Assembly: GCA_910575495.1 (NCBI GenBank)
Contig: CAJTFS010000007.1
Coordinates: 1 to 64,000 of the forward strand
Origin: Bacteroidales bacterium
GTDB lineage: Bacteria > Bacteroidota > Bacteroidia > Bacteroidales > Rikenellaceae
DNA length: 64,000 nucleotides
Reading direction: 5' to 3'
Below the pieces are notes generated by a model. That model worked only from the letters and a program-made list of their open reading frames with translations, had not been told where the DNA came from and searched no databases. Position 1 is the stretch's first letter. The number at the start of each line of letters is the position of its first letter. A program made the translations under genes and the position numbers. Positions 25,784-34,722 of this stretch are shown here, one piece after another.

Positions 25784-27967
25784 ATGTACGCTCTTTTTAT
25801 ATATAGTCTCAAGGCTGCGGTTTGTCTTGCGGTCTTCTATCTGTTTTTCAAGTTGTTGCTCAGCCGCGAGACGTTCCATCGCTTCAACCGCTTCGTCGTC
25901 CTCGCCGGCATGCTCCTCGCTTTCGTGCTGCCGTTGTGCGTCGTGACGGTCTATCGCGAGCTGCCGGTGTTGCCCGCGGCCGCGGTTCCGCTGGACGGAG
26001 CGCCCGGAATCGTCGTGCCCGAGGAAGCCGCGTTCGACTGGCGGTCGCTGCTCGGGGTGCTTTTCGTGGTCGGTGCCTCCGTCATGTTGCTGCATACCTT
26101 GCGCTCGGTCGTCGGGGTGGCCCGCGCGGTGCGTTCGGGCCGTCGCGAACGGCTCGACGACGGCACGGTGCTCGTACGGATGCCGGCCGGAAGCGTCGCA
26201 CCTTTCAGTTGGTGGCGCTATGTCGTTGTCTCCGAAGACGATATGTCCGCCAATGGCCGCGAGATTCTCTGCCACGAGCGGGCGCACCTGCGGCTGCGCC
26301 ATTCGGCCGATCTGCTGATCGCCGATCTGGCCGGGTGTCTGCAGTGGTTCAATCCGGCCATGTGGCTGCTGCGCCGCGAACTGCGGGCCATCCACGAATA
26401 CGAGGCCGACCGTGCCGTGATCGCGAGCGGGGCCGATGCGCACGACTACCAGTTGCTACTCATAAGGAAAGCTGTCGGCGGGAGGTGGTATTCCGTTGCC
26501 AACAGCTTCAATCACAGTAAACTTAAAAACCGTATTACCATGATGTTGCGTAAGAAATCGTCACGGTGGGCAGGGGCCAAGGCGCTCTTCGTTCTGCCGC
26601 TCACGGCCATGGCTCTCGGAGCCTTCGCCGAAACCGTTTATGTCGTGCCCGACGACAAAGTTAACAAAGAATCCGTTACGGCCGTTGTTTCCGGAGCGGA
26701 AAATTCAAAAAAAGAGGGTCCGCTCTATCTGGTCGACGGGCGCGAAGTGGCTTCGATGGATGAGGTGGCGATGGACCGGATCGCGTCGGTCGATGTCTAC
26801 AAGGCGGGTTCCGCCGAAGCGGAAGCCTACGGTGAAAAAGGACGCAACGGATTGATCGTCGTTACGCTCAAGAAGCAGGGCGGCGATCGTACGGATGCAG
26901 CCGATGTCCGTTGCGACGAGATCGTCGTTGTCGGTTACGGAGATGCTCCCAGGGAGACGTCGCAGGCGGTGCCGCTCTACGTGGTCGATGGCAAGGAGAC
27001 AGCTTCGATAGACGGCATCGATGCGGCGCAGATAGCCAACATCGAGATACATAAAGATGCCGAAACGCTGGCTGCCTATGGTGAGAAAGGACGCAACGGG
27101 GTGGTCCTCATTACGTTGAAGAAGCCCGGCGAACAGGCCGCGGCTGCATCGCAGAGCGCGCGTACGTTCGGAACAACGTTCCGCATCAGCGGGAAAGGCA
27201 GTGCCTGGGCGACGGGCAAGCCTCTCTATCTGGTCGACGGCGTGCAGGTCGACGACATCGATCATCTGTCGGCCCAGGCGATCGAATCCATTACGATAGA
27301 GAAAGGCTCTTTGCCCGAAATATACAAGGAGCAGGGCTACGACGGCATGATCGTGGTGACTACCAAGAAAGGAGACGCTGCGCAGGCCTTTTTCCAGTCC
27401 GACGCGTGGAAGGAGGCCCAGCGCAAGCTGAACGAATCCGCCGCTTATTTCCAGTCCGACGAGTGGAAGGAGGTGCAGAAGAAGATGGCTGAGCAGAACG
27501 CCTACTTCGAAAGCGACGAATGGAAAGCTGCGCAGAAGCAGATCGAAGAAGCCGGAAAGAGTGCAGCCGAAGCTGGAAAGATTGCAGCCGAAGCCGGAGC
27601 GCGGCTCGAAGCCGGGCATCTTTCCGTGACTTCCGGCAATTCGCGCCGGGAGCAGGTCGGGACCGTCAAGATACAGAACTCCGGAGAGGCTGCGCAGACG
27701 GTGTCGATCCATGCCGACCGCTATGCCGAGCAGGAGGAGTCCGGTGTAACCCGATCGACCGGGCGTATCACGGTGACCGGCACGAACGGAATTCCCGACG
27801 ACTGCCTGATCTTCATCGACGGCAAGCGTGCCGCCAAGGACGACATAACGAAGATCGCGGCCGGGAAGATCCGCCGCATGGACATCTACAAGGGGCAGAA
27901 GGCCGTCGACAAGTTCGGGCCCGAAGCGGCTCACGGTGCCATCGACATCCGCACTCGCAAACGATAG
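25784..27967 (+). CDS. M56 (BlaR1-type) peptidase with receptor-plug-like repeats
   Basis: The 727-residue protein has an N-terminal membrane part of several helices and the zinc-protease motif HERAH at 164-168, as in BlaR1/MecR1. A further helix (about 265-285) leads to the outside part. There four segments resemble the end of TonB-receptor plug domains (PLYLVDG...I..I.V.K....YGE.GRNGVI.IT.K), starting near residues 313, 397, 480 and 673. Between the last two are three 19-residue repeats (F-Q/E-SD-x-WK-x-x-Q, 536-592) and an Ala/Glu helix. The peptidase presumably cleaves the BlaI-type repressor encoded just upstream. The outer repeats may sense or contact TonB-system or receptor partners; that is inference. 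Confidence 0.85.
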   Translation: MYALFIYSLKAAVCLAVFYLFFKLLLSRETFHRFNRFVVLAGMLLAFVLPLCVVTVYRELPVLPAAAVPLDGAPGIVVPEEAAFDWRSLLGVLFVVGASVMLLHTLRSVVGVARAVRSGRRERLDDGTVLVRMPAGSVAPFSWWRYVVVSEDDMSANGREILCHERAHLRLRHSADLLIADLAGCLQWFNPAMWLLRRELRAIHEYEADRAVIASGADAHDYQLLLIRKAVGGRWYSVANSFNHSKLKNRITMMLRKKSSRWAGAKALFVLPLTAMALGAFAETVYVVPDDKVNKESVTAVVSGAENSKKEGPLYLVDGREVASMDEVAMDRIASVDVYKAGSAEAEAYGEKGRNGLIVVTLKKQGGDRTDAADVRCDEIVVVGYGDAPRETSQAVPLYVVDGKETASIDGIDAAQIANIEIHKDAETLAAYGEKGRNGVVLITLKKPGEQAAAASQSARTFGTTFRISGKGSAWATGKPLYLVDGVQVDDIDHLSAQAIESITIEKGSLPEIYKEQGYDGMIVVTTKKGDAAQAFFQSDAWKEAQRKLNESAAYFQSDEWKEVQKKMAEQNAYFESDEWKAAQKQIEEAGKSAAEAGKIAAEAGARLEAGHLSVTSGNSRREQVGTVKIQNSGEAAQTVSIHADRYAEQEESGVTRSTGRITVTGTNGIPDDCLIFIDGKRAAKDDITKIAAGKIRRMDIYKGQKAVDKFGPEAAHGAIDIRTRKR

Positions 27968-28068
27968 GTTTTTTCAATAAAAGTTCATTTTTCAGGCAGG
28001 TTTTCTCGCTTCGGCACCTCTCGACAGAGTCGGGATTGCCGGGCTGATCGAAACCGGTTGGTTCCCGC

Positions 28069-28104
28069 CCCGGCGGCCGATGCATATCGGCCGCCGGGTT
28101 TTTT
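28069..28104 (+). terminator. terminator after the M56 gene
   Basis: A 13-bp perfect GC-rich stem (28069-28081 with 28086-28098), a GCAT loop and six T follow the stop at 27967. The rest of this gap up to 28266 shows no clear signal. Confidence 0.85.
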
Positions 28105-28266
28105 GCGTCTCCGCGCCACCTGCGGGAATCGGAGCCAACTTTCCGGAAGTGAGGGCGGTAACGATGGCCGGATGCCTGATTGCTGCATTTTGTCTGCCGT
28201 TGGGCGCACTCTTTGTGGACGAAGGGCGATACGTTTTTCGTGCGGAAATACGTTGTATAGGGAGTC

Positions 28267-30096
28267 ATGGCGGTTCGCAGGTACATATTGCTGTTGTTGC
28301 TCGGCGCAGTCTCGGTCGTCTGCCGGGTCACGGCCGCACGCCCCGACACATGGGTGGCCGAGCGGTTTCCCGAAGACAGCCTGTCGCGCATGGCCGAGGA
28401 GCGCAACCGGCGGCTCTACGACAGCCTGCAATCCAAGGCCGGACGCCATGCCCTGCCGCGGATGCTCTACCGGCTGATCTCGGCGCGCCCCAGGGTCGAC
28501 ACCCTCGAAAACGACCGCGTGCTGGACGAGAGCCGTGCGCTGGCCCGCTACAAGGGCAAGATCATCGGCGACATCATTATCGAGCGCCGGCAGGTTTTCC
28601 GTCCCGACGGCAACTGGCTGCAGCGCACGGGCAACAAGGTCCATCTTCTCACCCGCGAGCGGGTCATCCGCCGCGACCTGCTTTTCCGGTCCGGCGACCC
28701 GTTCGATCCCGGCCTGGTCGTGCGCAACATGCAGCTGCTGCGTTCGCGGCGTTATATCTCCAACGTCGGACTCACGGTCCGGCCCGACACGCTCGACACC
28801 ACGCGCGTCGACCTGGTGATCCGCACGCGCGACAGCTGGACCGTCTCTGTCGACGTGGGGTTCCACTCCGAGGGGCGCACCATGGCGGGGCTCTCCGACG
28901 CCAACATCCTCGGCACAGGCAACATGCTGGCAGTCAAGACCAATTTCAGCCGCAAGGATTTCTCCTACGGCGGCAACCTGATCGAATACGGAATCCCCAA
29001 CGTGCTGGGCACCTTCTTCACCGCCGACTTCGCCGCCGGGCGCGACTTCTACAAGTCGACGCTCGACATGAAGCTGTGCCGCGAGTTCCTGCGGCCCACC
29101 GACTACGAGGCAGGCGCCTCGTACAGCGACCTCAAGTTCAAGCAGTATATGATCGAGCAGGACACGTCGCTGCTCGTCAAGGTGCGCAACTTCAACGTGT
29201 GGGGCGGTTACTCCCGTTTCTTGGCGCCCATCCGGTCGAGCGCTTTCCTCACGGCCCACTACAACCGGCGGCGCTTCGTCCGGCGGCCCGACGGGGTCTC
29301 GGCGTCGCACCATCCGGCGCTGCACGGCCGCGACGTCATGCTTTTCGGTGCGGGACTCTACCGCGAGAAGTTCTTCACGGCCAATATGATCTACGGATTC
29401 GGCACCCGCGAGTACCTGGCGGCCGGTTACAAGGCCGAGTTCGTGAGCGGCTATTCGTGGGGCGAGTTCGACGAGGGGCTCTACTTCGGCGCCGGACTCA
29501 AGGCCGGCGGGTTCTGTTCGCTGGGTTACATCATGGGCGGCTTCTCGTTGGGCAGCAGCATCGACCGTGCCTCCGGCCGATGGAGCCGCAGTGCCGTGGA
29601 TGTCGACCTGCGGTGGTTCTCGCCGCTTTTCATCATGGGACGGAGCCGCGTAAGGCAGTTTCTGATGCTCAACTACACCCAGGGTTGGAACCGCGATACG
29701 GGCAACGACGAAAGCATCCGGTTCACCCGGCGCAACGGCTTGCAGGCGCTCAAGGAGCACGTGATCGGCACCAACCGCACGGTGCTCAATACCGAGACCG
29801 TCTTTTTCACGCCGTGGCAGCCTTTAGGTTTCCGCATCGCTTTTTTCGGATTCGCCGATTTCGGTCTGATCGGTCGGTCGCCCAACACGTTCCGGAACGA
29901 TTTCTTCGCTTCGCTCGGCGGCGGCATCCGTATCCGGAACGAGCGTTTGATTTTCAGTACGTTGCAGATCAGGTTGGGCCTCGCTTTCGGCAAGGGAGGC
30001 CTGGTCGACAGCGAGTATTTCCGTCTCTCCAGCTACACGCGGCTCGAGCAGTATCGTTATCGGCCCCAGCGGCCCGAAATGGTAGCGTTCGAGTAG
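28267..30096 (+). CDS. POTRA/beta-barrel outer-membrane protein (BamA/TamA-like)
   Basis: The 609-residue protein has a signal peptide (RRYILLLLLGAVSVVCRVTA), then a POTRA-like region around residues 95-200 (KIIGDIIIERRQVF, RDLLFRSGDPFDPGLVVRNMQLLRSRRYISNVG) and a C-terminal barrel of many amphipathic strands (FTANMIYGFGTREYLAAGYKAEF and on). The layout is that of small Omp85-family proteins such as TamA, with one clear POTRA. It may insert proteins or lipids in the outer membrane. It is a lone plus-strand gene between two terminators. No strong promoter was recognised. Confidence 0.75.
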   Translation: MAVRRYILLLLLGAVSVVCRVTAARPDTWVAERFPEDSLSRMAEERNRRLYDSLQSKAGRHALPRMLYRLISARPRVDTLENDRVLDESRALARYKGKIIGDIIIERRQVFRPDGNWLQRTGNKVHLLTRERVIRRDLLFRSGDPFDPGLVVRNMQLLRSRRYISNVGLTVRPDTLDTTRVDLVIRTRDSWTVSVDVGFHSEGRTMAGLSDANILGTGNMLAVKTNFSRKDFSYGGNLIEYGIPNVLGTFFTADFAAGRDFYKSTLDMKLCREFLRPTDYEAGASYSDLKFKQYMIEQDTSLLVKVRNFNVWGGYSRFLAPIRSSAFLTAHYNRRRFVRRPDGVSASHHPALHGRDVMLFGAGLYREKFFTANMIYGFGTREYLAAGYKAEFVSGYSWGEFDEGLYFGAGLKAGGFCSLGYIMGGFSLGSSIDRASGRWSRSAVDVDLRWFSPLFIMGRSRVRQFLMLNYTQGWNRDTGNDESIRFTRRNGLQALKEHVIGTNRTVLNTETVFFTPWQPLGFRIAFFGFADFGLIGRSPNTFRNDFFASLGGGIRIRNERLIFSTLQIRLGLAFGKGGLVDSEYFRLSSYTRLEQYRYRPQRPEMVAFE

Positions 30097-30171
30097 TCTG
30101 TTGGTTGTCATCCGCTCTCCGCGGTCCGTCATCTGGCGGGTTCCGCGGCCGGAAAGGCGATTCCGTTCAAT

Positions 30172-30200
30172 AAAAAAGGCCTGCCGCAAGGCAGGCCTTT
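30172..30200. terminator. bidirectional terminator
   Basis: The stem AAAGGCCTGCC/GGCAGGCCTTT with a GCAA loop is flanked by an A run on the left. It lies between the plus-strand barrel gene and the minus-strand DksA-like gene and can end both transcripts. Confidence 0.8.
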
Positions 30201-30318
30201 CCGTCTTCGGAGAGCGTTGGTTTCTCGGGCTCATCCCGTCTTCTCGGGGATTGAACTTTGGTGTCTCTTGGCTTCCTGGCGTTTGTCGCCTTTTGCCGCC
30301 ACCCTCTCTCTCCGTCTC

Positions 30319-30382
30319 TCTCCTCACTCACACTCTCGCTTTCCGCTTTCTCTCCTCACTCACACTCTCGTTCTCCGCTTTC
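30319..30382. repeat. 32-bp tandem duplication
   Basis: Two adjacent copies (30319-30350 and 30351-30382) of a pyrimidine-rich unit, beginning tctcctcactcacactctcg, differ at only two positions. Confidence 0.75.
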
Positions 30383-30406
30383 TCGCCCCTTTCTCCGGGA
30401 CCCTTT

Positions 30407-30787
30407 TCAGCGGCGGCCTTCTTTGGCTTCGATACATTCGGTCGCGTGGGGTACTTTCATCAGGCGTTCCTTGGGGATCAGTTTGCCCGTGGTCTTGCAG
30501 ATGCCGTAGGTCTTGTTTTCGATGCGTACCAGGGCCATCTCCAGGTTGCGGATGAACTTCATCTGGTGCGCCGCCAGCCGGCCGCTTTCTTCTTTGGAGA
30601 GGGTCGCGGCGCCTTCTTCCAGCACCTTGAAGGTCGGCGAGGTGTCTTCCGTGTCGTTGTCGGCCGTATGGGTGATGGTCGCACGCAGCAGTTCGTAGTC
30701 GGCCCGTGCGTTCTCCAGTTTTTTCAGAATGATCTGTTTGAATTCTTCCAGTTCGGCGTCGCTGTATCTGTTCCTCTCGTCTGCCAT
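30407..30787 (-). CDS. DksA/TraR-family protein
   Basis: The 126-residue protein has a coiled-coil N-terminal part and a C-terminal finger region YGICKTTGKLIPKERLMKVPHATECIEAK. DksA proteins enter the RNA polymerase secondary channel and help ppGpp. The canonical finger has four Cys. Here two of the four are replaced (C-T-T-G in place of C-x-x-C, and one Cys only in the second pair), so the zinc site is probably lost or altered, as in some DksA paralogues. A good promoter (TTTG, 20 bp, TAATTTTA) is directly upstream. Confidence 0.88.
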   Translation of the reverse strand: MADERNRYSDAELEEFKQIILKKLENARADYELLRATITHTADNDTEDTSPTFKVLEEGAATLSKEESGRLAAHQMKFIRNLEMALVRIENKTYGICKTTGKLIPKERLMKVPHATECIEAKEGRR

Positions 30788-30812
30788 AGTCTTTGTCGCA
30801 TTAGGTTTTACG

Positions 30813-30844
30813 TAAAATTAAGTATTATTTCCGACAATACCAAA
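30813..30844 (-). promoter_or_regulatory. promoter of the DksA-like gene
   Basis: TTTG (30844-30841), a 20-bp spacer and TAATTTTA (30820-30813) on the minus strand lie 26 bp ahead of the ATG. The -7 box differs from consensus only in its last base. Confidence 0.55.
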
Positions 30845-30902
30845 TTTTGCGCCTTATTGTCTCGCAGAGTTCTCCCATCTTCCTTGCGGGTGCCGGTCTC
30901 TG

Positions 30903-30928
30903 AAAAATCCCCCGCGTCGGCGGGGGAT
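30903..30928 (-). terminator. ileS terminator
   Basis: The stem ATCCCCCGC/GCGGGGGAT (30907-30915 with 30920-30928) with a GTCG loop is followed on the minus strand by TTTTT. It is the first good terminator after ileS, about 210 bp past its stop. Confidence 0.65.
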
Positions 30929-31138
30929 AATCGCTTGGTTTTGCGTCATTGCCGGAGTGTCCCGTCTCGTCGGGCGGTTTGTTGGGGGCGGCCGGTTTCA
31001 TCGGGGGGGGGCTGTGCCCCGGTCCGTCTGCCGGGCACCGCTTTTTCGTTCGGCCCGACCGGCGGTTCCTTTCCGTCTCTGCCTTTCTGTTCCTCCGCTC
31101 CGGTCTTTCCTTCCGGTCTTCCTTCCCGGCCCGGTTCG

Positions 31139-34100
31139 TCAGACGCGCGTCAGCGCTATGCGGATCGGGCGGTCGTCGATTTCCGATTCTGCGACCGCTT
31201 CGCCCGCCGGTTCGGCTGCAAGGCGTACTTCGTCAGCCAGCGTCTGCTGTGCAATGTAGTCGGCATGGCGCGCTACGGCGTCGGTCACGAAATCGAGGTC
31301 GGCGATCTCGACACGGATGCGGTCCGTGACTTCGAATCCCGAATCCTTGCGGATGTTCTGGATGCGGTTGACCAGTTCGCGGGCCACGCCCTCGGCACGC
31401 AGGTCGTCGGTCAGCGTGATGTCGAGCGCCACGGTCAGCTTGCCTTCGGCGGCCACCAGCCAGCCCGGCATGTCTTCCGACGTGATTTCGAAGTCGGCCG
31501 CGGTGACGGCGATGCGTTCGGGGCCCAGGTCGAGGATAGTTTCGGCGGCGTTCTCGATTTCGGCGATGCGTTCCTGCGTGAATTCCGCCGTCAGCGCCGC
31601 GATCTGTTTCATGTATTTGCCGTAGCGCGGTCCCAGGGTCTTGAAGTTGGGCTTGATACGTTTGGTGATGATGCCCGCCGTGTTGCGGATCAGCTCCACT
31701 TCCTTGACGTTCACTTCGTTCATCACCAGCTTCTTCACCGCTTCGATGCGGGTAGCCATCGTCGGGTCGAGCACCGGAACGATGATCTTCTGCAGCGGCT
31801 GGCGCACTTTGATCGAGACCTTGCGGCGCAGGGCCAGCACCATCGACGAGAGTTGCTGGGCCGTGGCCATCATCTCCTCCAGATTCGGGTCGATCAGTGC
31901 CGGGTCGGCCTTGGGGAAGGTCGCCAGGTGGACCGATTCGTCGTTGTGACGGCCGCTCACGGCGTTGAGATCGCAGAAGATGCGGTCGGAAATGAACGGT
32001 GCGAAAGGTGCCGAGAGCAGTGCCACGGTCTCCAGACAGGTGTAGAGCGTCTGGTAGGCCGCCAGCTTGTCGGCGGTCATCTCACCGCCCCAGAAGCGCT
32101 TGCGGTTGAGGCGTACGTACCAGTTGGAGAGGTTCTCGCCCACGAATTCCTGGATGGCGCGGGCCGCAGGCGTGGGGTCGTAGTCCTCCAGACAGCGCGT
32201 TACCTCGGCGACCAGCGTGTTCAGGAGCGAGATGATCCAGCGGTCGATCTCGGGGCGCCCGGCCACGGGTATCTCCTTTTCCTTGCCCGTGAAGCCGTCG
32301 ATGTTGGCGTAGAGGGCGAAGAACGAGTAGGTGTTGTAGAGCGTGCCGAAAAACTTGCGGCGCACCTCGTCCACACCCTCGCGGTCGAACTTGAGGTTGT
32401 CCCACGGCTGCGAATTGGAGATCATGTACCAGCGCGTGGCGTCGGGTCCGTAGGTGTCGAGCACCTCGAACGGATCGACGGCGTTGCCCAGGCGCTTGGA
32501 CATCTTGTTGCCGTTCTTGTCCAGTACCAGGCCGTTGGAGATGATGTTCTTGAATGCCACCGAGTCGAAGAGCATGGCGGCGATGGCGTGGAGCGTGAAG
32601 AACCAGCCGCGCGTCTGGTCGACGCCCTCGGCGATGAAGTCCGCCGGGTAGACCTGCCCGAAGCCCTCCTTGTTCTCGAACGGGTAGTGGACCTGCGCGT
32701 AGGGCATGGCGCCCGAGTCGAACCACACGTCGATCAGGTCGGGTTCGCGGCGCATGGGCTCGCCCTTGGACGAGACCAGCACGATCTGGTCCACGTAGGG
32801 ACGGTGGAGGTCGATGTTGGCGGTCGAATAGTTTTCCTTCGACATGTCGCCGACCTTGAAATTCTTGTAGGGATTCTCCTGCATGAATCCGGCGGCGATC
32901 GATTTTTCGATTTCGGCCATCAGTTCCTCGGCCGAGCCGATGCACTTGAGCTCCGCGTGGTCTTCCGTCGCCCACACAGGCAGCGGCGTGCCCCAGAAGC
33001 GCGAGCGCGAGAGGTTCCAGTCGACCAGTCCCTCCAGCCACTTGCCGAAGCGGCCCGTTCCGGTCGATTCGGGGCGCCAGCGGATGGTCTTGTTGAGCTC
33101 GATCATGCGGTCGCGCAGCGCCGTGGTGCGGATGAACCACGAGTCGAGCGGGTAGTAGAGCACCGGTTTGTCGGTGCGCCAGCAGTGGGGGTAGGAGTGG
33201 GTGTGCTTCTCGATCTTGAAGACCTTGTTTTCGGCCTTGAGCATCACCGAAAGGTCGATGTCGAGCGTTGTGTCGGCGTCGGTCAGCTTGTCGTCGTAGG
33301 CGTTCTTGACATAGCGGCCGGCATATTCGGCATAGTGTTTCGTGTCGACGTGCGTGCGCACGAAGTCGGGATCGAGGTCTTCGAGCAGGAAGAACTTGCC
33401 CTGCTTGTCGACCATCGGCTGTTCCTTGCCGGCTTTGTCGACCATGAACAGGGGCGGGATGTTCGCCGCACGCGCCGCACGGGCGTCGTCGGCGCCGAAC
33501 GTCGGGGCGATGTGCACGATGCCCGTACCGTCGGAGGTGGTCACGTAGTCGCCCGCAATGACGCGGAACGCATCGCCGTCGGGCTTCACCCACGGGATCA
33601 GTTGTTCGTAGCGGATGCCGACGAGTTCTTCGCCGCGCCAGCATTCGCCCGTCACTTCGTAGGTGCCCTCCATCTTCTTGGTGAAGTAGGCCGGCACGAG
33701 GTCGCGGGCCAGAATGACGGCCTGTTGCGTCTCGGTGTAGGGGTTGGTGCAGCGCACCTTGACATATTCGATCGCCGGGCCGACGGCCAGTGCCGTATTC
33801 GAGGGCAGTGTCCAGGGTGTGGTCGTCCAGGCCAGGAAGCAGAGCGGGCAGTCGTCGGAGCCGAAGAGCTTTTCGCTCGCGGCGTCGCGGACAACGGCGA
33901 ACTGCGCCGTGCAGGTCGTGTCTTTCACGTCGCGGTAGCAGCCCGGCTGGTTGAGTTCGTGGGTCGAAAGCCCCGTGCCGGCCGCCGGGGAATAGGGCTG
34001 GATGGTGTAGCCCTTGTAGAGCAGCCCTTTGTCGAAAAGCTGCTTGAGAAGCCACCACAGCGTCTCGATATACTTGTTGTCGTAGGTGATGTAGGGGTCG

Positions 34101-34534
34101 TCCATGTTGACCCAGTAGCCCATCTTGCGCGTGAGGTTCTCCCACACGCCCGTGAACTCCATGACGGCTTCGCGGCAGGTGCGGTTGTACTCCTCGATCG
34201 AGATCGTGCGGCCGATGTCCTCCTTGGTGATGCCCAGTTTCTTTTCCACGCCCAGTTCGACGGGCAGTCCGTGGGTGTCCCAGCCGGCCTTGCGGTGCAC
34301 GCGGAAGCCCTGCTGCGTCTTGTAGCGGCAGAATACGTCCTTGATCGTGCGGGCCATGACGTGGTGGATGCCCGGCAGGCCGTTGGCCGAGGGGGGACCT
34401 TCGTAGAAGACGAACGAGGGGTGTCCTTCGCGCGTCGAGATGCTTTTGCGGAATGTGTCGCGGGCGTCCCACTCGCCGAGAACCTCGGCGGCGAGCCCGG
34501 CCAGATCGAGACTTTTGTACTCCTTGAATTTCAT
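31139..34534 (-). CDS. ileS: isoleucyl-tRNA synthetase
   Basis: This class I synthetase of 1131 residues starts at the ATG at 34534 (MKFKEYKSLDLAGL). A longer frame to 34618 would run through the promoter and repeat. HIGH-type motif GIHHVM, the CP1 editing domain (GLSTHELNQPGCYRDVKDTTCTAQF, then SDGTGIVHIAPTFGADD), KMSKR and the C-terminal anticodon domain are all present. Length fits the long ileS type (IleS2-like) common in Bacteroidetes. No T-box leader is seen. Its promoter lies inside a 67-bp repeat. Confidence 0.97.
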   Translation of the reverse strand: MKFKEYKSLDLAGLAAEVLGEWDARDTFRKSISTREGHPSFVFYEGPPSANGLPGIHHVMARTIKDVFCRYKTQQGFRVHRKAGWDTHGLPVELGVEKKLGITKEDIGRTISIEEYNRTCREAVMEFTGVWENLTRKMGYWVNMDDPYITYDNKYIETLWWLLKQLFDKGLLYKGYTIQPYSPAAGTGLSTHELNQPGCYRDVKDTTCTAQFAVVRDAASEKLFGSDDCPLCFLAWTTTPWTLPSNTALAVGPAIEYVKVRCTNPYTETQQAVILARDLVPAYFTKKMEGTYEVTGECWRGEELVGIRYEQLIPWVKPDGDAFRVIAGDYVTTSDGTGIVHIAPTFGADDARAARAANIPPLFMVDKAGKEQPMVDKQGKFFLLEDLDPDFVRTHVDTKHYAEYAGRYVKNAYDDKLTDADTTLDIDLSVMLKAENKVFKIEKHTHSYPHCWRTDKPVLYYPLDSWFIRTTALRDRMIELNKTIRWRPESTGTGRFGKWLEGLVDWNLSRSRFWGTPLPVWATEDHAELKCIGSAEELMAEIEKSIAAGFMQENPYKNFKVGDMSKENYSTANIDLHRPYVDQIVLVSSKGEPMRREPDLIDVWFDSGAMPYAQVHYPFENKEGFGQVYPADFIAEGVDQTRGWFFTLHAIAAMLFDSVAFKNIISNGLVLDKNGNKMSKRLGNAVDPFEVLDTYGPDATRWYMISNSQPWDNLKFDREGVDEVRRKFFGTLYNTYSFFALYANIDGFTGKEKEIPVAGRPEIDRWIISLLNTLVAEVTRCLEDYDPTPAARAIQEFVGENLSNWYVRLNRKRFWGGEMTADKLAAYQTLYTCLETVALLSAPFAPFISDRIFCDLNAVSGRHNDESVHLATFPKADPALIDPNLEEMMATAQQLSSMVLALRRKVSIKVRQPLQKIIVPVLDPTMATRIEAVKKLVMNEVNVKEVELIRNTAGIITKRIKPNFKTLGPRYGKYMKQIAALTAEFTQERIAEIENAAETILDLGPERIAVTAADFEITSEDMPGWLVAAEGKLTVALDITLTDDLRAEGVARELVNRIQNIRKDSGFEVTDRIRVEIADLDFVTDAVARHADYIAQQTLADEVRLAAEPAGEAVAESEIDDRPIRIALTRV

Positions 34535-34575
34535 AGCTGCGGACGCTGTTTGGGTGTCGGAAGTCCGACAAGCGA

Positions 34576-34606
34576 CAAAGATACGAATAAGTGAGCGCAA
34601 AAGCAA
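34576..34606 (-). promoter_or_regulatory. promoter of ileS (repeat-borne)
   Basis: TTG (34606-34604), a 20-bp spacer and TATCTTTG (34583-34576) on the minus strand match the Bacteroidetes consensus. It lies 42 bp ahead of the ileS ATG and wholly inside the first 67-bp repeat. A 14-bp palindrome GCAAGC-GT-GCTTGC overlaps the -33 box. Confidence 0.65.
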
Positions 34607-34642
34607 GCGTGCTTGCATTTTGCCGAACGGGAGTATCTTGGG
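34576..34642 (-). repeat. 67-bp direct repeat, copy 1
   Basis: It matches copy 2 (34723-34789) at 62 of 67 positions. It contains a complete promoter reading toward ileS and the palindrome GCAAGC-GT-GCTTGC. Confidence 0.85.
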
Positions 34643-34722
34643 CGTAAGCCAAAGTCGAATAAGCCGAGCACAATGCCAAATTTATTTGAGCATTGTCGAG
34701 GCGAGAGTATCTAAGACGGAGT

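Larger units (their letters stand above)
30097..30406. other. gap with shared terminator and tandem repeat
   Basis: This 310-bp gap between convergent genes has no reading frame worth calling. It holds a bidirectional terminator (30172-30200) and a pyrimidine-rich region with a 32-bp tandem duplication (30319-30382). Confidence 0.6.
30788..31138. other. gap with ileS terminator and DksA promoter
   Basis: This 351-bp gap has no convincing gene. It contains the DksA-like gene promoter (30813-30844), the hairpin terminator for ileS (30903-30928), a G9 homopolymer at 31003-31011, and otherwise pyrimidine-rich sequence. Confidence 0.6.

Noticed and set aside
25416..27967. Beta-lactam resistance locus
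   Set aside because: The BlaI/M56 pair lacks any beta-lactamase or penicillin-binding protein nearby, and such pairs are common in Bacteroidetes without a resistance role.
31003..31011. G9 homopolymer
   Set aside because: It lies in a non-coding gap and is not close to promoter boxes, so phase variation of a gene is unlikely.
30101..34594. A 1497-codon open frame on the plus strand
   Set aside because: It is antisense to ileS and the DksA-like gene and has antisense-type composition.
34535..34618. N-terminal extension of ileS to 34618
   Set aside because: It would run through the promoter and the 67-bp repeat; the ATG at 34534 gives the family's normal start.
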